From NCBI GenBank assembly GCA_951799425.1, contig OX637394.1, positions 27,378,001 to 27,442,000 on the forward strand: a DNA stretch of 64,000 nucleotides, written 5' to 3'. Source of the DNA: Ilex aquifolium. Its lineage: Eukaryota > Streptophyta > Magnoliopsida > Aquifoliales > Aquifoliaceae. The position numbers and the translations under genes are program-made. How positions within the stretch are numbered: the stretch's first letter is position 1; every line of letters begins with the position of its first letter. The notes beneath the pieces are model-generated. The model was not told where the DNA came from and searched no databases. It worked only from the letters and a program-made list of their open reading frames with translations. Shown piece by piece: positions 24,582-33,650 of this stretch.

Positions 24582-24723
24582 TGAGATGGAGCATAAAATG
24601 CACTCACCAAATGAGAGAAAAAAGTGAAAAAAAAAAAAAAAAAAGGCATGTGTTGAAGAAAACGAGATGGAGCGTAAAACGCACTCGTTCAAGAAAAAGT
24701 GAGATGGAGCATAAAATGCACTC
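24582..24723 (+). repeat. Three-copy repeat in A 3' region
   Basis: Three copies of a unit beginning GAGATGGAGC and ending GCACTC stand at about 24584, 24664 and 24701. The middle copy has G and C where the others have A and T, both changes together, which keeps the inner arms GAGCGT/ACGCAC complementary. Each unit can fold on itself around the AAAA centre. A-rich tracts separate the copies. Confidence 0.6.
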
Positions 24724-25415
24724 ACCAAATGAAAAAAAAAAAAAAGAGAGAGAGAGAGAGAGAGAGCCAAGAAAGTGAAAAATGGAAAGAATAAATAAAT
24801 AAAGTTTTAAGAGGTGTGCCAAAAAAGTAGCTTTTGAACCCCAAAGACGTCGTTTCTTAAACCCTAAACCCAATGGCCACAATACAACCTAATGAAAGTC
24901 CTTTTTGATTCCAGAAATCATGCAATTGTATTTGTCCTATCTATCTATAAAAGGAGAATGTTAATAATATAGCTAATATAGTGTTGATATCCTATCATGA
25001 GATTATGTCAAATTCCAAATTTTATTCAAATATCCGTTGATTCAAATATATTACATGTGAAATAATTTACTTTGTTTACAATAATCTAATCACATGTAAT
25101 TACTAAGAGAATAGTCACCATAACATATATGAATTCTTTGCTGAGTGTATTTCCGGAAAGGATTGACATCGAGACTACCATAAAAGAGGGTAATATTTCC
25201 TAAATAATTTGTGAAACAAAAGAAATCAATACACACACACACACAAGTTTTTGTAAAATATATAGATAATACTATAACTAACATGTGTTACTCTTATAGT
25301 GATCAGAAAAAAAGAAGCATTTTAGCAATACACAGGAATATTGATTTAATTTTGATTGTGAAAAGTATAAACTCCTAACTACTGAAGTTTGCAGGTAGCT
25401 TCACTGAAAACCTTC

Positions 25416-25449
25416 ACGAGACAAAACTCGTCCACTAGGGATCACCTAG
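25416..25449 (+). promoter_or_regulatory. Two adjacent conserved hairpins (element A)
   Basis: First arms ACGAG and CTCGT enclose a six-base loop (25416-25431); second arms CTAGG and CCTAG enclose GATCA (25435-25449). The first recurs in J (1997-2012), D (48856-48871) and G (44639-44654, where C-to-T in one arm leaves a G-U pair). An RNA role is inferred. Confidence 0.55.
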
Positions 25450-25541
25450 AGGTTTAACGGCTTGTTGCATATGCTAAATGCAATCGTGAAAAGATCTACG
25501 AAAATGATTTTACTCCTGTTTATGATGTATTATAGTTTATG

Positions 25542-25577
25542 TTTACTAGGGACTAGTAAAGTTTAAGTTGGGGGGTG
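25542..25577 (+). promoter_or_regulatory. Stem-loop and polypurine tract of element A
   Basis: Arms TTTACTA and TAGTAAA enclose GGGAC (25542-25560). Four bases later the polypurine tract AAGTTGGGGGGTG (25565-25577) runs up to the 3' LTR. The tract would prime plus-strand synthesis; the stem-loop is of unknown use. Confidence 0.8.
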
Positions 25578-27457
25578 TGATTAACCCTAAATTGTGTGTA
25601 AATTAAAATGATAAGTACTCACTTTTGTAAAAATGAAACAACTAAATATTATGAATTATGTTTTGGGTGTGAATTACAGTTTTTAATAACATATGTTAAA
25701 GATTGCAGGGTCAAATGCAGAAATACTGGAAAGTACAAGACAATTTTGCAAAACTGGAAATAACGAAGGACTAAAGTGCAATAAAGAAACTTGGACCAAT
25801 GGGATCGTCACACTTGGACCAATAAGGAAGAGACATGTGTACCAATGGAAGCAAGACAAGTGGCAGCCCAAGACGGTGACACCTAGCATCACTGCAAAGC
25901 AAAACCTTCTGGAAGGTTGCGAAGTGGCAGCTCCGGACGGCGACACCTAACCCTACTGCAAGACATCACCTTCCTAAAGGGTTGATGACCTTCCTAAAGG
26001 CACCCCCCTTTGCCGTGCACCTCCTCCCCTATAAATAGGGGCTGAATTCTTCATTTCCAAAGGACACCAACACAAGACACAAAAGCCTTCACACCTTGCC
26101 TAGCCTTTCAACACCAAGTCTTCCTTTGTTACTTCCAACATACAAAATCAGCCCCTTAACCACTCAAAACCAGCCGGCCTCCAAGCTCCAAAGGAAGAAT
26201 ACCTTAGAGAAAGATAGAGAGAAAAGAGAAAGGAATAGCCGGTGTGTGACACCCTTTCCGTATTTCGACATTTCTGTTGTAATCTTTCTATTCGGGCAGT
26301 TGAACTACCGCCACTTTTGTGTCTTGAATGATAATAAAGGTGGTTGTGTTTCAAGTGTTCTTTGTGAAAGAAGTTATATTTTAATTTCTGTTGTAATGAA
26401 TACTACCCGCACTTCTTGCTTTTCTATAGTAATGGAGTGTGAGTAGTCGGTTATACCCTTCAAACTAGGGTAAACATATGTATAATATTGCTTAAGTGCT
26501 GGAAATGTTGATGTTGTATTTACATGTTTATATGTTATATATATATTTATATATAGATTATATTAATAGACTGACAGTCTAACAACCACGGTGTTCCTAT
26601 TGGTATGGCTCTGCTTCCACTGGAATACTGAGGCTGTTTAACTGGCGGTTATGTAACCAGCTTTCCTAAGAAGTTGCTGGGTTATATTATATATGTTATA
26701 TATATATTTATATATAGACTATATTAATAGACTGACAGTCTAACAACCACAGTGTTCCTATTGGTATGGCTCTGCTTCCACTGGAATACTGAGGCTGTTT
26801 AACTGGCGGTTATGTAACCAGCTTTCCTAAGAAGTTGCTGGGTTATGCTATACTACCACCAGTTCGCTTAAGACGCGGCTGCGTTATGGTTTATTATATA
26901 AACAAGTAACAATCATAACATCAAGGGAATAACTCAAGTATTCCACTGGAATGGCTTGTCCTTCTGGTTTGCTTGGGTTAATCAATTGAAGTGGATATAA
27001 CCATCTTTCCTAAGAAGTTGCTGAGTTATTATTTATACCACCAGCTAGCCTAAGAAGCTGTGGTGTTATGATTTATATACATCAGACCTGCCGATTGACT
27101 TACCAGTAACATGGGAGTTAATTGTTGTGAGGTAGCATTTCCAGTAACTTAAACAATACAAAGCATATGGATCCCTAAACTTAAGGGTATATTTTATATT
27201 CCTGTCATTACTCTGCTTTATTTACGCACTTTATTTAATTCATCGTTATCACGCTAAGCTCACATCACAAGCTATCAAACGATATTCTGCTTCAAACAAC
27301 ACCTTTAATATTTTTATTTTATTTTAAGTTTTAAATTACTAAACAACTCTCTGTGGGATCGATACTTGGACTTAAAACCGAGAAAACTACAATTTGACCA
27401 CTTATACTTGGGTGTAAAATAATAATATAATTCAGACACACTAAAAAGTGCGAATCA
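25578..27457 (+). repeat. 3' LTR of element A
   Basis: Nearly identical to 16893-18771 over 1880 bp, with about nine substitutions and a single one-base indel seen by eye. TATA box at 26030-26037; 161-bp duplication landmarks at 26569 and 26730. It ends GCGAATCA; B's LTR resumes at the next base. Confidence 0.92.
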
Positions 27458-27743
27458 GCCCACCCCAAGAAAGACCCTAGTTTTGCAAATTTCAATTGAT
27501 GTATAACATAGATGATGGTTCAAAGACACGTTGGCACTACAATGTGTTGTGGGAGTCGGTATGGGCTCGGGATAACATGCATGAGTGAGTTTCATCTCAT
27601 TACTTGGCATGGCATCATGAGATTCTATCTTGAATAATATATTCTTATTTGAAATGGAAGAAGTTGTTTGTGGCATGTGCGCATTGCATACGCATTTTAG
27701 GTGGGGAGTAGCCTCTGTAGGAGTTTTTCTACTGAGCGTTGGC
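27458..27743 (+). repeat. 3' LTR of element B, part 2
   Basis: Continues B's LTR from 'gcccacccc' (matching 9078 onward in the 5' LTR) to 'gcgttggc', where element C's LTR begins. Confidence 0.88.
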
Positions 27744-29629
27744 TGATTAGCACTTAAAATTAGCATATTACTATGCCGTTTTAAGACTAATTGTACTTTG
27801 ATGGAGTTTAAGTGATGTCATTTCAGGCCCTAAACTGAACAATGACCTAAGAACAACAAGTACCACACTTGGATGCAACACCAGCACATTAGAGCCCAAA
27901 ATTGGAGAAGCTTGGAGCACAGCCAGAACGTTCGAACGCCAACTCACGTTCGAACGTCCACATTACACTGTAGCAAACTCAACTGCTAAGAGAAGGCGTG
28001 TTGCAGTTAGGAAAGAAGACTGAAGCTCTGAAGGACTTGAGTGTCACGTTCGAACGCCAACTCACGTTCGAACGTGCACTTGAGTTGATTGAAGACCAAA
28101 CTACTGCATAGAGTTGGAACTGAACTTCACAGAAGACCAACGGACCACTCGAGTGAAAGGGTCAGAACACATCTGGCGTTCGAACGCCCTTAGTGCAAAA
28201 ACAGAAACAACGTTCGAACGCCAACTCACGTTCGAACGTTCTCCACGGACTAGCAGCAGAGTGGTTGGCTTTTCACTTGGACTTGGGCGGCAAACACTAT
28301 TCCTTCACCTCCTCTTGTCTCCTCCTCTTGCCTATAAATACTCCCCTTGTTGGAGAGCTAAGGGGGCCAAGTAGGAAAGTTGATGGAGGCTTAGACTCCC
28401 ACTCACATTGTAGATTTAGCTTATTTTCCTTGTATGAAGTCTTTATCTTAGAGATTAGTTTGGCTTTAGTCCAACATCTATTGCTTGTTATAAAAGTAGT
28501 TTTATGCTTATGCTAATGCTTATGCTTTCATTTTACATGCATAGAAGAGAGATAGTTCATCTTTTGGTTGAGGAAGCAACCCTCCAATTCTTGGTTGAGG
28601 AAGCCACCCTCCAAATGTGACTAGCTTTCTTCTACTTTTATTGTTCATGTATTTCACTTCCATTGCTTGAGCTTTTTTCTTTCTTAGAAGAGTGAAACTC
28701 TTCCACTTTTCTAGAGCTTTACCAAAGCCGTGAAGGGTGGAACGTGAGTCACCCATTCTTTGTTAAAGATTGGTTCCGTGTTTGTTTTTACTTTATCTTT
28801 TAAGTTCTCTACTTGGAGGGATGAGCATCACTCACTTTTCTAGCTTTACTCAAGCCATGAAGAGTGAGTAGTTTCTCATTCACTCTTTAGTAAGAGGAGA
28901 AGGGCATGTATAAGTTATCCGGGAATCATATTTGTGCATTGTTTTTATGCTTAACGTTTATTTCTTCTTGTTATTGGATGATTGATTGCATCTAGCAAAG
29001 CTAAGGTACTTTGTATAACTGTGGGTTCTTTCTATGACACGGATGATTCTTGCATAGAAAGACTCATCAGTTCAAGGCAAGTACCCCGGCTAGATCCTCA
29101 TGACTACCCTTCAATCCTCCCCCATATTGTACTTCATTTAAAGAATGGAATATTAATATCATGATTGGATATCTTGTAGAAACACTTGCTTGTTTGTAGA
29201 CGGGTTAAGTCTCGGCACAGACAATTCTTGTAAATTCTAGAAAGACATCGGAATCATGTTCTTAATTCTCACAATCCATCTTTATCTTCCGATTAACTTG
29301 TTGTTGACACGGGAGTTAATTGAGTTATCAAGCACAATTATGACAAACCGGATAACTAACTACATGTCCAGATCCTTGCACTAAAGAGTGACTCTTTTTA
29401 ATTAGCTTATCTCCTATTTTGTTAAGAAAATCTTCTTGGAAAGAATCTTATATTCTGTCCATGAAAACTCATGTCTCACAGCAAATCTCAAGGGTTACAA
29501 TCAATAGGTCTCTACCACTACTTACCTCAGAAATATCAACAAAAGTTCACTGTGGATTCGACTCCGGACTCAAACTGGTTTATTACTACAGCTTGACCGC
29601 CTGCACTTGGGTGTACACATTTCGGATGA
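27744..29629 (+). repeat. 5' LTR of element C
   Basis: An LTR of 1886 bp that starts TGATTAGCAC and ends CGGATGA, where the related copies end CGGATCA, so the last bases carry a C-to-G change. Seven CGTTCGAACG palindromes precede the TATA box (28333-28340). The same LTR family occurs at 35939-37878 and, in minus orientation, at 46786-48719. Confidence 0.9.
27929..28340 (+). promoter_or_regulatory. CGTTCGAACG palindrome array and TATA box of C 5' LTR
   Basis: Copies start at 27929, 27947, 28047, 28065, 28177, 28211 and 28229. Six of them form three pairs with an 8-bp spacer (CCAACTCA). The TATA box TATAAATA is at 28333-28340, 94 bp after the last copy. Palindromes of this length are candidate sites for dimeric DNA-binding proteins. 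Confidence 0.82.
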
Positions 29630-29642
29630 AGAACAAGTTTTT

Positions 29643-29660
29643 TGGCGCCGTTGCCGGGGA
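29643..29660 (+). promoter_or_regulatory. Primer binding site, tRNA-Asp (element C)
   Basis: TGGCGCCGTTGCCGGGGA, 13 bases after the LTR end, identical to that of element A. Confidence 0.92.
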
Positions 29661-29755
29661 ACCTTTAAAAGGTGTTTTAAGGTGAAAGGTAAAAAGACCT
29701 TCAACGTTGTGTATATTCTTTGGTTTACTGTAAATAACTTTGTTTTATTTTCTTT

Positions 29756-30652
29756 ATGACTGAGGGCACTCCTCGCTTCCAAAATTTGCCGGCAGAATCG
29801 TGTGAGTCCGTGAATCAGCCTGAACCAAATTCACCTAGATCAGTGGCAGACTCTTGTGAGGGTAGTATGTCAAATAATGAAAGAAATGGAGAAGTCCCTA
29901 TGAGAGAGGAGGAGGTCCCTAACATCTGAACTTTGCGGGATTACTTAAATCCCACAAGAAACAGTGTCCCCTCTTGTTTTATTTTTCCTGAAAATGCTCC
30001 CCTCTTTACTGTAAAGTCGGGGACAGTGCAGTTATTACCCGTGTTTCATGGATTGGATGCAGAAAATCCATATCTGCATATAAAAGATTTTGAGGAAGTG
30101 TGTGGAACATTTCAAGACAATTCTGAATTGGCCAAGATGAAACTGTTTTCTTTCTCCTTGAGGGATAGAGCCAAACAATGGTTAAATTCTTTAAAAGCTT
30201 TTTCAATACCCAATTGGCAAGCATTACAAAATGAATTTTTTAGAAAGTTTTTTCCTCTACACCGCACAAATGCACTAAAAAGGCAAATCATGAATTTTGC
30301 GGTTAAAGAAGGAGAAATTTTTTATCAAAGTTGGGAGAGATTCAAATATCTGCTCCAATCCTGCCCACATCATGCTTTTGAAAATTGGACTTTGGTAGGA
30401 TTTTTCTATGACTCCTTACCCTCTAGACTACGTCAGTTTGTCGAAATAGTTTTACTGTTAATGGTCAGCGGTAATAGTTTTACCGTTAATGGTCAGCGGT
30501 TAAAACTATTTTTGGAGGATTTTGTTAAAAATGTGGAAACCATTCTTTTAATGGAACCAGAGTACTCCACCGAAATTCGCGCCTGCCGACACTCCAGTGG
30601 ATCGGGTCATGAAAAATCTACTCCAACCCGACCCACTGGGGCACCTTTATAA
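29756..30652 (+). pseudogene. gag of element C fused to integrase C-terminus
   Basis: The ATG at 29756 (MTEGTPRFQNLPAESC) begins an Athila Gag with an in-frame TGA at 29927-29929. The capsid section is well kept (LRDYLNPTRNSVPSCF, LPVFHGLDAENPYLHIKDFEEV, ENWTLVGFFYDSLP). At about 30445, after RQFVE, it jumps to the integrase end seen in D (FTVNGQRLKLFLEDFVKNV, EYSTEIRAC), so gag C-terminus, protease, RT, RNase H and most of integrase are deleted. A tandem copy of about 28 bp (around 30450 and 30478) marks the joint. The frame stays open through the fusion and adds a proline-rich tail. Confidence 0.82.
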
Positions 30653-31343
30653 GGCACCACTTTTTCTCCCAACCGCCGCAGTTGGCCCCCCCCCCCCAAT
30701 TTCCTCTTCTTCTTCTTCTTTTTCTTTTCTTCTTCTTCCTTCTGTTCATCTTCGAGTTCTCTGTTATCCGAGAAACCACCCATGACCACACACTCCACAA
30801 ACACGATATTTTGCTTCATGTTTTGCATTTTAATCTTATATTTGCTCATGGGTGTTCTTCTTTTATTCGCACTCACACATAAGGATTTCCAGCCTACCCG
30901 AAATCCAGATCTGTGCACAGATGAGTAATTTTTGTGTTTTAATTTGTAGGTCTCAGCGGGTGAACAGATCTCTACCATTCAACTTCGTCTCCACAATCCA
31001 TGAACCGGTAAATTCGAAACATTGGGCACAATGTTCAGTTTAGGTTGGGGGGTATGATTAGTTTATCAGTTCATATTTTAGTAAATTTTTAATTTTTTTT
31101 TTTATATTGTCGTTGTTGATCATGTTTGAACATTGATTGTATAAATTAATGATTATACTTATGAATCAGTTCATTAGTTCATATTTTCGTAAATTTTTTA
31201 ATTTTTTTTTTATATTGTCGTTGTTGATCATGTTTGAACATTGATTGTATAAATTGATGATTATGCTTATGAATCAGCTTCAATCGTCTTTGTGACTGGC
31301 AGACGTTAAAGAACCAGATAGTGAGTCTTAAAACTTAGCAATC
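30653..31343 (+). other. Element C spacer with internal PPT-like sequence
   Basis: After a pyrimidine-rich tract (30686-30750, opposite a lysine-rich spurious frame) comes AGGTTGGGGGGTA (31042-31054), matching the polypurine tract that normally abuts an LTR; it is even followed by TGATTAG (31055), the LTR start word. A 75-bp segment around 31060-31135 is repeated at about 31165-31275. The block 'tctttgtgactggcagacgt' precedes the next ORF. No gene seen. Confidence 0.65.
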
Positions 31344-31754
31344 ATGGATGTAAAACTTTTTTGGTTTAGCCTAGGAGTTCTACGTACTTTTCCATCTGAT
31401 GTACATACTATGATCATGAGAAAAGCAAGATTAGTAAGGAAGGCTGAAATCCAAGAAAAACAAGCGAAACCCCTTTGTAGCAGAAGCAACTTTGCCAAAC
31501 GCCGTCGTGCCAAAAGGCTTGGTGCCTGTAAACAGTGTGGCAGAGTCTTTCACGAAAAAAGGTACAACCAGTGTTCTGAACCAATTTACGGTCGCGCACT
31601 TGATCGATTAGACTGGATAGTGAATGGGCTGAGTAAGGATTACCCTGATACGCCATGCTATTCCGGTACTTTGCTTAACCGGTTTGTGAGAGAGGAAGTT
31701 GGGAGAGTTACTAGTTGTCCATTCTACACAGACACAGAGGGAGACTCGGATTAG
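31344..31754 (+). CDS. Small zinc-knuckle-like ORF of element C
   Basis: The only intact copy in the window: 136 codons from ATG to TAG. It starts MDVKLFWFSLGVLRTFPSD, has a lysine/arginine-rich middle (FAKRRRAKRLGACKQC) and the knuckle CKQCGRVFHEKRYNQC of form CX2CX4HX6C at about residues 65-80, then EPIYGRALDRLDWIVNG, SKDYP and an acidic end (TDTEGDSD). Homologues stand in A (22028) and D (52490-52890) between pol and the third ORF. I do not recognise a known family. RNA or DNA binding is inferred. Its lasting similarity to A's protein despite divergent surroundings suggests past selection. Confidence 0.75.
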   Translation: MDVKLFWFSLGVLRTFPSDVHTMIMRKARLVRKAEIQEKQAKPLCSRSNFAKRRRAKRLGACKQCGRVFHEKRYNQCSEPIYGRALDRLDWIVNGLSKDYPDTPCYSGTLLNRFVREEVGRVTSCPFYTDTEGDSD

Positions 31755-32023
31755 ATAATTTTCTGTAGGAAATGTGTACTTTTGTTGGGGGAGTGAAAGC
31801 CAAAGGTCCGAATTTGTTGTAAAAAGTGTAAAAATCTTTTTGTATAAATTCTTTTGACTGAAATGAAAATATGGGCCGAGTAAGGAATGCCCCAGAATAC
31901 CAACCTGAAGCGTGGGTAGGGGCTTGTCCTGAGACGACATAGGTTTTTGATTTAAAATTATGTGTTTAGCCCTCTTTGATTGTGTATAGTGTAGTGGAGA
32001 AAAAATTTAATTTTTTGGTTCAA

Positions 32024-32342
32024 CGTTCGAACGCCAGGTGACGTTCGAACGTCATCTGCTTACAGTACTCAGCCTCTGATGAAGCTTCTGATGAAACTTA
32101 AAAGTACTGGGAGCTCAGTCCGTTCGAACGCCAATAGACCGTTCGAACGAGATTAACGTTTGAACGCCAATAGAACGTTCGAACGAAGAGAATTTACAGC
32201 ACTTTGGTTTTTGACAGAACTCAAAAGTACTGAGAGCTCACCACGTTCGAACGCCAAACCACGTTCGAACGATCTGATAAAAATCCTTCTAGACACGTTC
32301 GAACGTTACCAACGTTCGAACGTCACACCTCAGGCTATAAAA
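32024..32342 (+). promoter_or_regulatory. Internal palindrome array and TATA box before third ORF of C
   Basis: Ten CGTTCGAACG sites, one mutated (32157), start at 32024, 32042, 32121, 32140, 32157, 32176, 32244, 32262, 32296 and 32313, mostly in pairs with 7-9 bp spacers. TATAAAA at 32336-32342, inside the palindrome AGGCTATAAAAGCCT, follows 14 bp after the last. The ATG of the third ORF is at 32560. This copies the layout of the LTR promoter and suggests a separate transcript for the third ORF. Confidence 0.75.
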
Positions 32343-32559
32343 GCCTGGTTCATCTTCTTCATTTCAAAACCCTCCAAACCCCTTGAAAAACCGAAAAACC
32401 CTTGGTGACTCTTCACTACCCAGACCCCAAAACACCTCCCATTCTCCATTTTCACCAAAAATCAAACATCCAAAGCCCATTCCCATTTAAAGAATCCCCA
32501 TTCTCACCAAGAAACCAAAACTTTCAACACCTTCACAAACTCAAAACCCAAAAATCACA

Positions 32560-33650
32560 ATGCCTAGAGTTAAACTACCTGCCAGGCGAAACCTGATAAA
32601 TCAGGAGCCTAATTTTGTAGAAGAGGTGATTGAAGAGAGGGAAGGGAGACCAGTGGTGAAAAGATTCGATCGAACACGATTCCCCAGTGCTCTCAAGGCA
32701 GAAAGGTATGAAAACTTCTTCCAAAATCATGCAGTAGTTTGTGAAAGGGATGTTGTGATTACTGATTTTGTGGAATTGGGAATATTGGCGGAGATGGAGA
32801 GGAGGAATTGGGTGTAGTTTTTGCGAAACGGGGGAGATGCCGTTGTTGACTTGGTGCGGGAGTTTTACTCCAACGCCGAGATCATCAACGGCGTAATCCG
32901 AACATACGTAAGGGGAGCCCACATTGATGTGAGTGAAGAGTATATTAAGGAAATAAGGCAAGAAGTGCCTCGGGTACAAAACCCGACATACCCTCCAAGG
33001 AAGAATGAACCATTGAATAGGGTTGGGAGAGAATTGACAGGGATGACTGATTTTTCATGGGATAGGCGGAGGTTTTTAAAACAGGGGGAGCTCACCGATA
33101 AATACAAGATGCTAATTTAATTGCGGTGTCTAATCTCGCTCCCATAGGACGAAGGAGTGAGATTTTACCCGACATGGCCCGTCTACTTTATGCAATTGGC
33201 AAAGGACATAGCATCGACCTCCCATCTCTCATCCTGAATGAAATGAAGAAGGGATGTGATGTAAAGAGGAGTGCACTCCCTTTTGCTACTTTGGTGACTG
33301 AAATGTGCACGGAAAATGGGATCAAGGTGAGGCCCGAAATGGAAATCCAAAAGCCAATGGGGCCACTGAACAAGGCATCCTTCAGGAGGAGCCAAGGTCA
33401 TAGTGGCGGCCCAGCGGTCAAACAGGAGATACCCCCTACCCACGGAGTGGATGAGGTACAAGAGGAGCTTGATGAGATGGAGGAGAGAGAGATGGAGGAA
33501 GAGAGAGACCAGCCACAGGAGGCAGGGCCTAACACCAGCTCCCGATGTTCTTTACGAGACATCATGCTTAGCATTGAAGCTAAGCAAGATGAGATTCTTA
33601 GGCTTCTAAGGGGAGGACCTGGTGGAGATGGTGCACAAGGAGGAGAGTGA
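32560..33650 (+). pseudogene. Third ORF (env-like position) of element C
   Basis: Opens MPRVKLPARRNLINQEPNF and follows D's protein throughout: RFPSALKAERYENF, VVCERDVVITDFVELGI, LVREFYSNAEIINGV, YVRGAHIDV, GRELTGMTDFSWDR, DMARLLYAIGKGHSIDLP. A TAG at 32815-32817 and a frameshift near 33115 (after KYKMLI) break it. The C-terminal part is charged and coiled-coil-like (glutamate-rich, 33440-33510) and ends SIEAKQDEILRLLRGG. About 360 residues if intact. No signal peptide or transmembrane segment. By eye related to PF20167-type plant transposon proteins. Confidence 0.78.

Larger units (their letters stand above)
23812..25577 (+). other. Element A 3' noncoding region
   Basis: About 1.77 kb without a credible gene. 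In order it holds a conserved block near 24155 (TAGTGGAGAT), a conserved block at 24371-24460 with GATCTTAGGCCAT and two TTGAGCC words, the three-copy repeat at 24582-24723, a GA microsatellite (about 24745-24767), TCATGAGATTATGTCAA (24995-25011), an AC microsatellite near 25232, two adjacent hairpins (25416-25449), a 7-bp stem-loop (25542-25560) and the polypurine tract. The blocks recur in D, G and J, and partly in C and E. Confidence 0.7.
16893..27457 (+). mobile_element. Element A: young non-autonomous Athila-like element
   Basis: A complete LTR-to-LTR element of about 10.6 kb: LTRs 16893-18771 and 25578-27457, tRNA-Asp primer site, gag-protease, zinc-knuckle ORF, third ORF, long 3' noncoding region and polypurine tract. 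RT, RNase H and integrase are absent. The two LTRs differ at roughly nine bases and one single-base indel by eye over 1.88 kb, so the insertion is recent. The flanks are nearly contiguous in B's LTR, but no 5-bp target duplication is present (flanks end ...GAATG and begin GCCCA). Confidence 0.9.

Noticed and set aside
27929-28238. Regular palindromic repeats, CRISPR-like at first sight
   Set aside because: Plant LTR context, irregular spacing, no unique spacers of constant length and no cas genes; they sit upstream of TATA boxes.
30618-30978. Lysine-rich open frames on the minus strand
   Set aside because: They are the antisense of a CT-rich tract and have low complexity.
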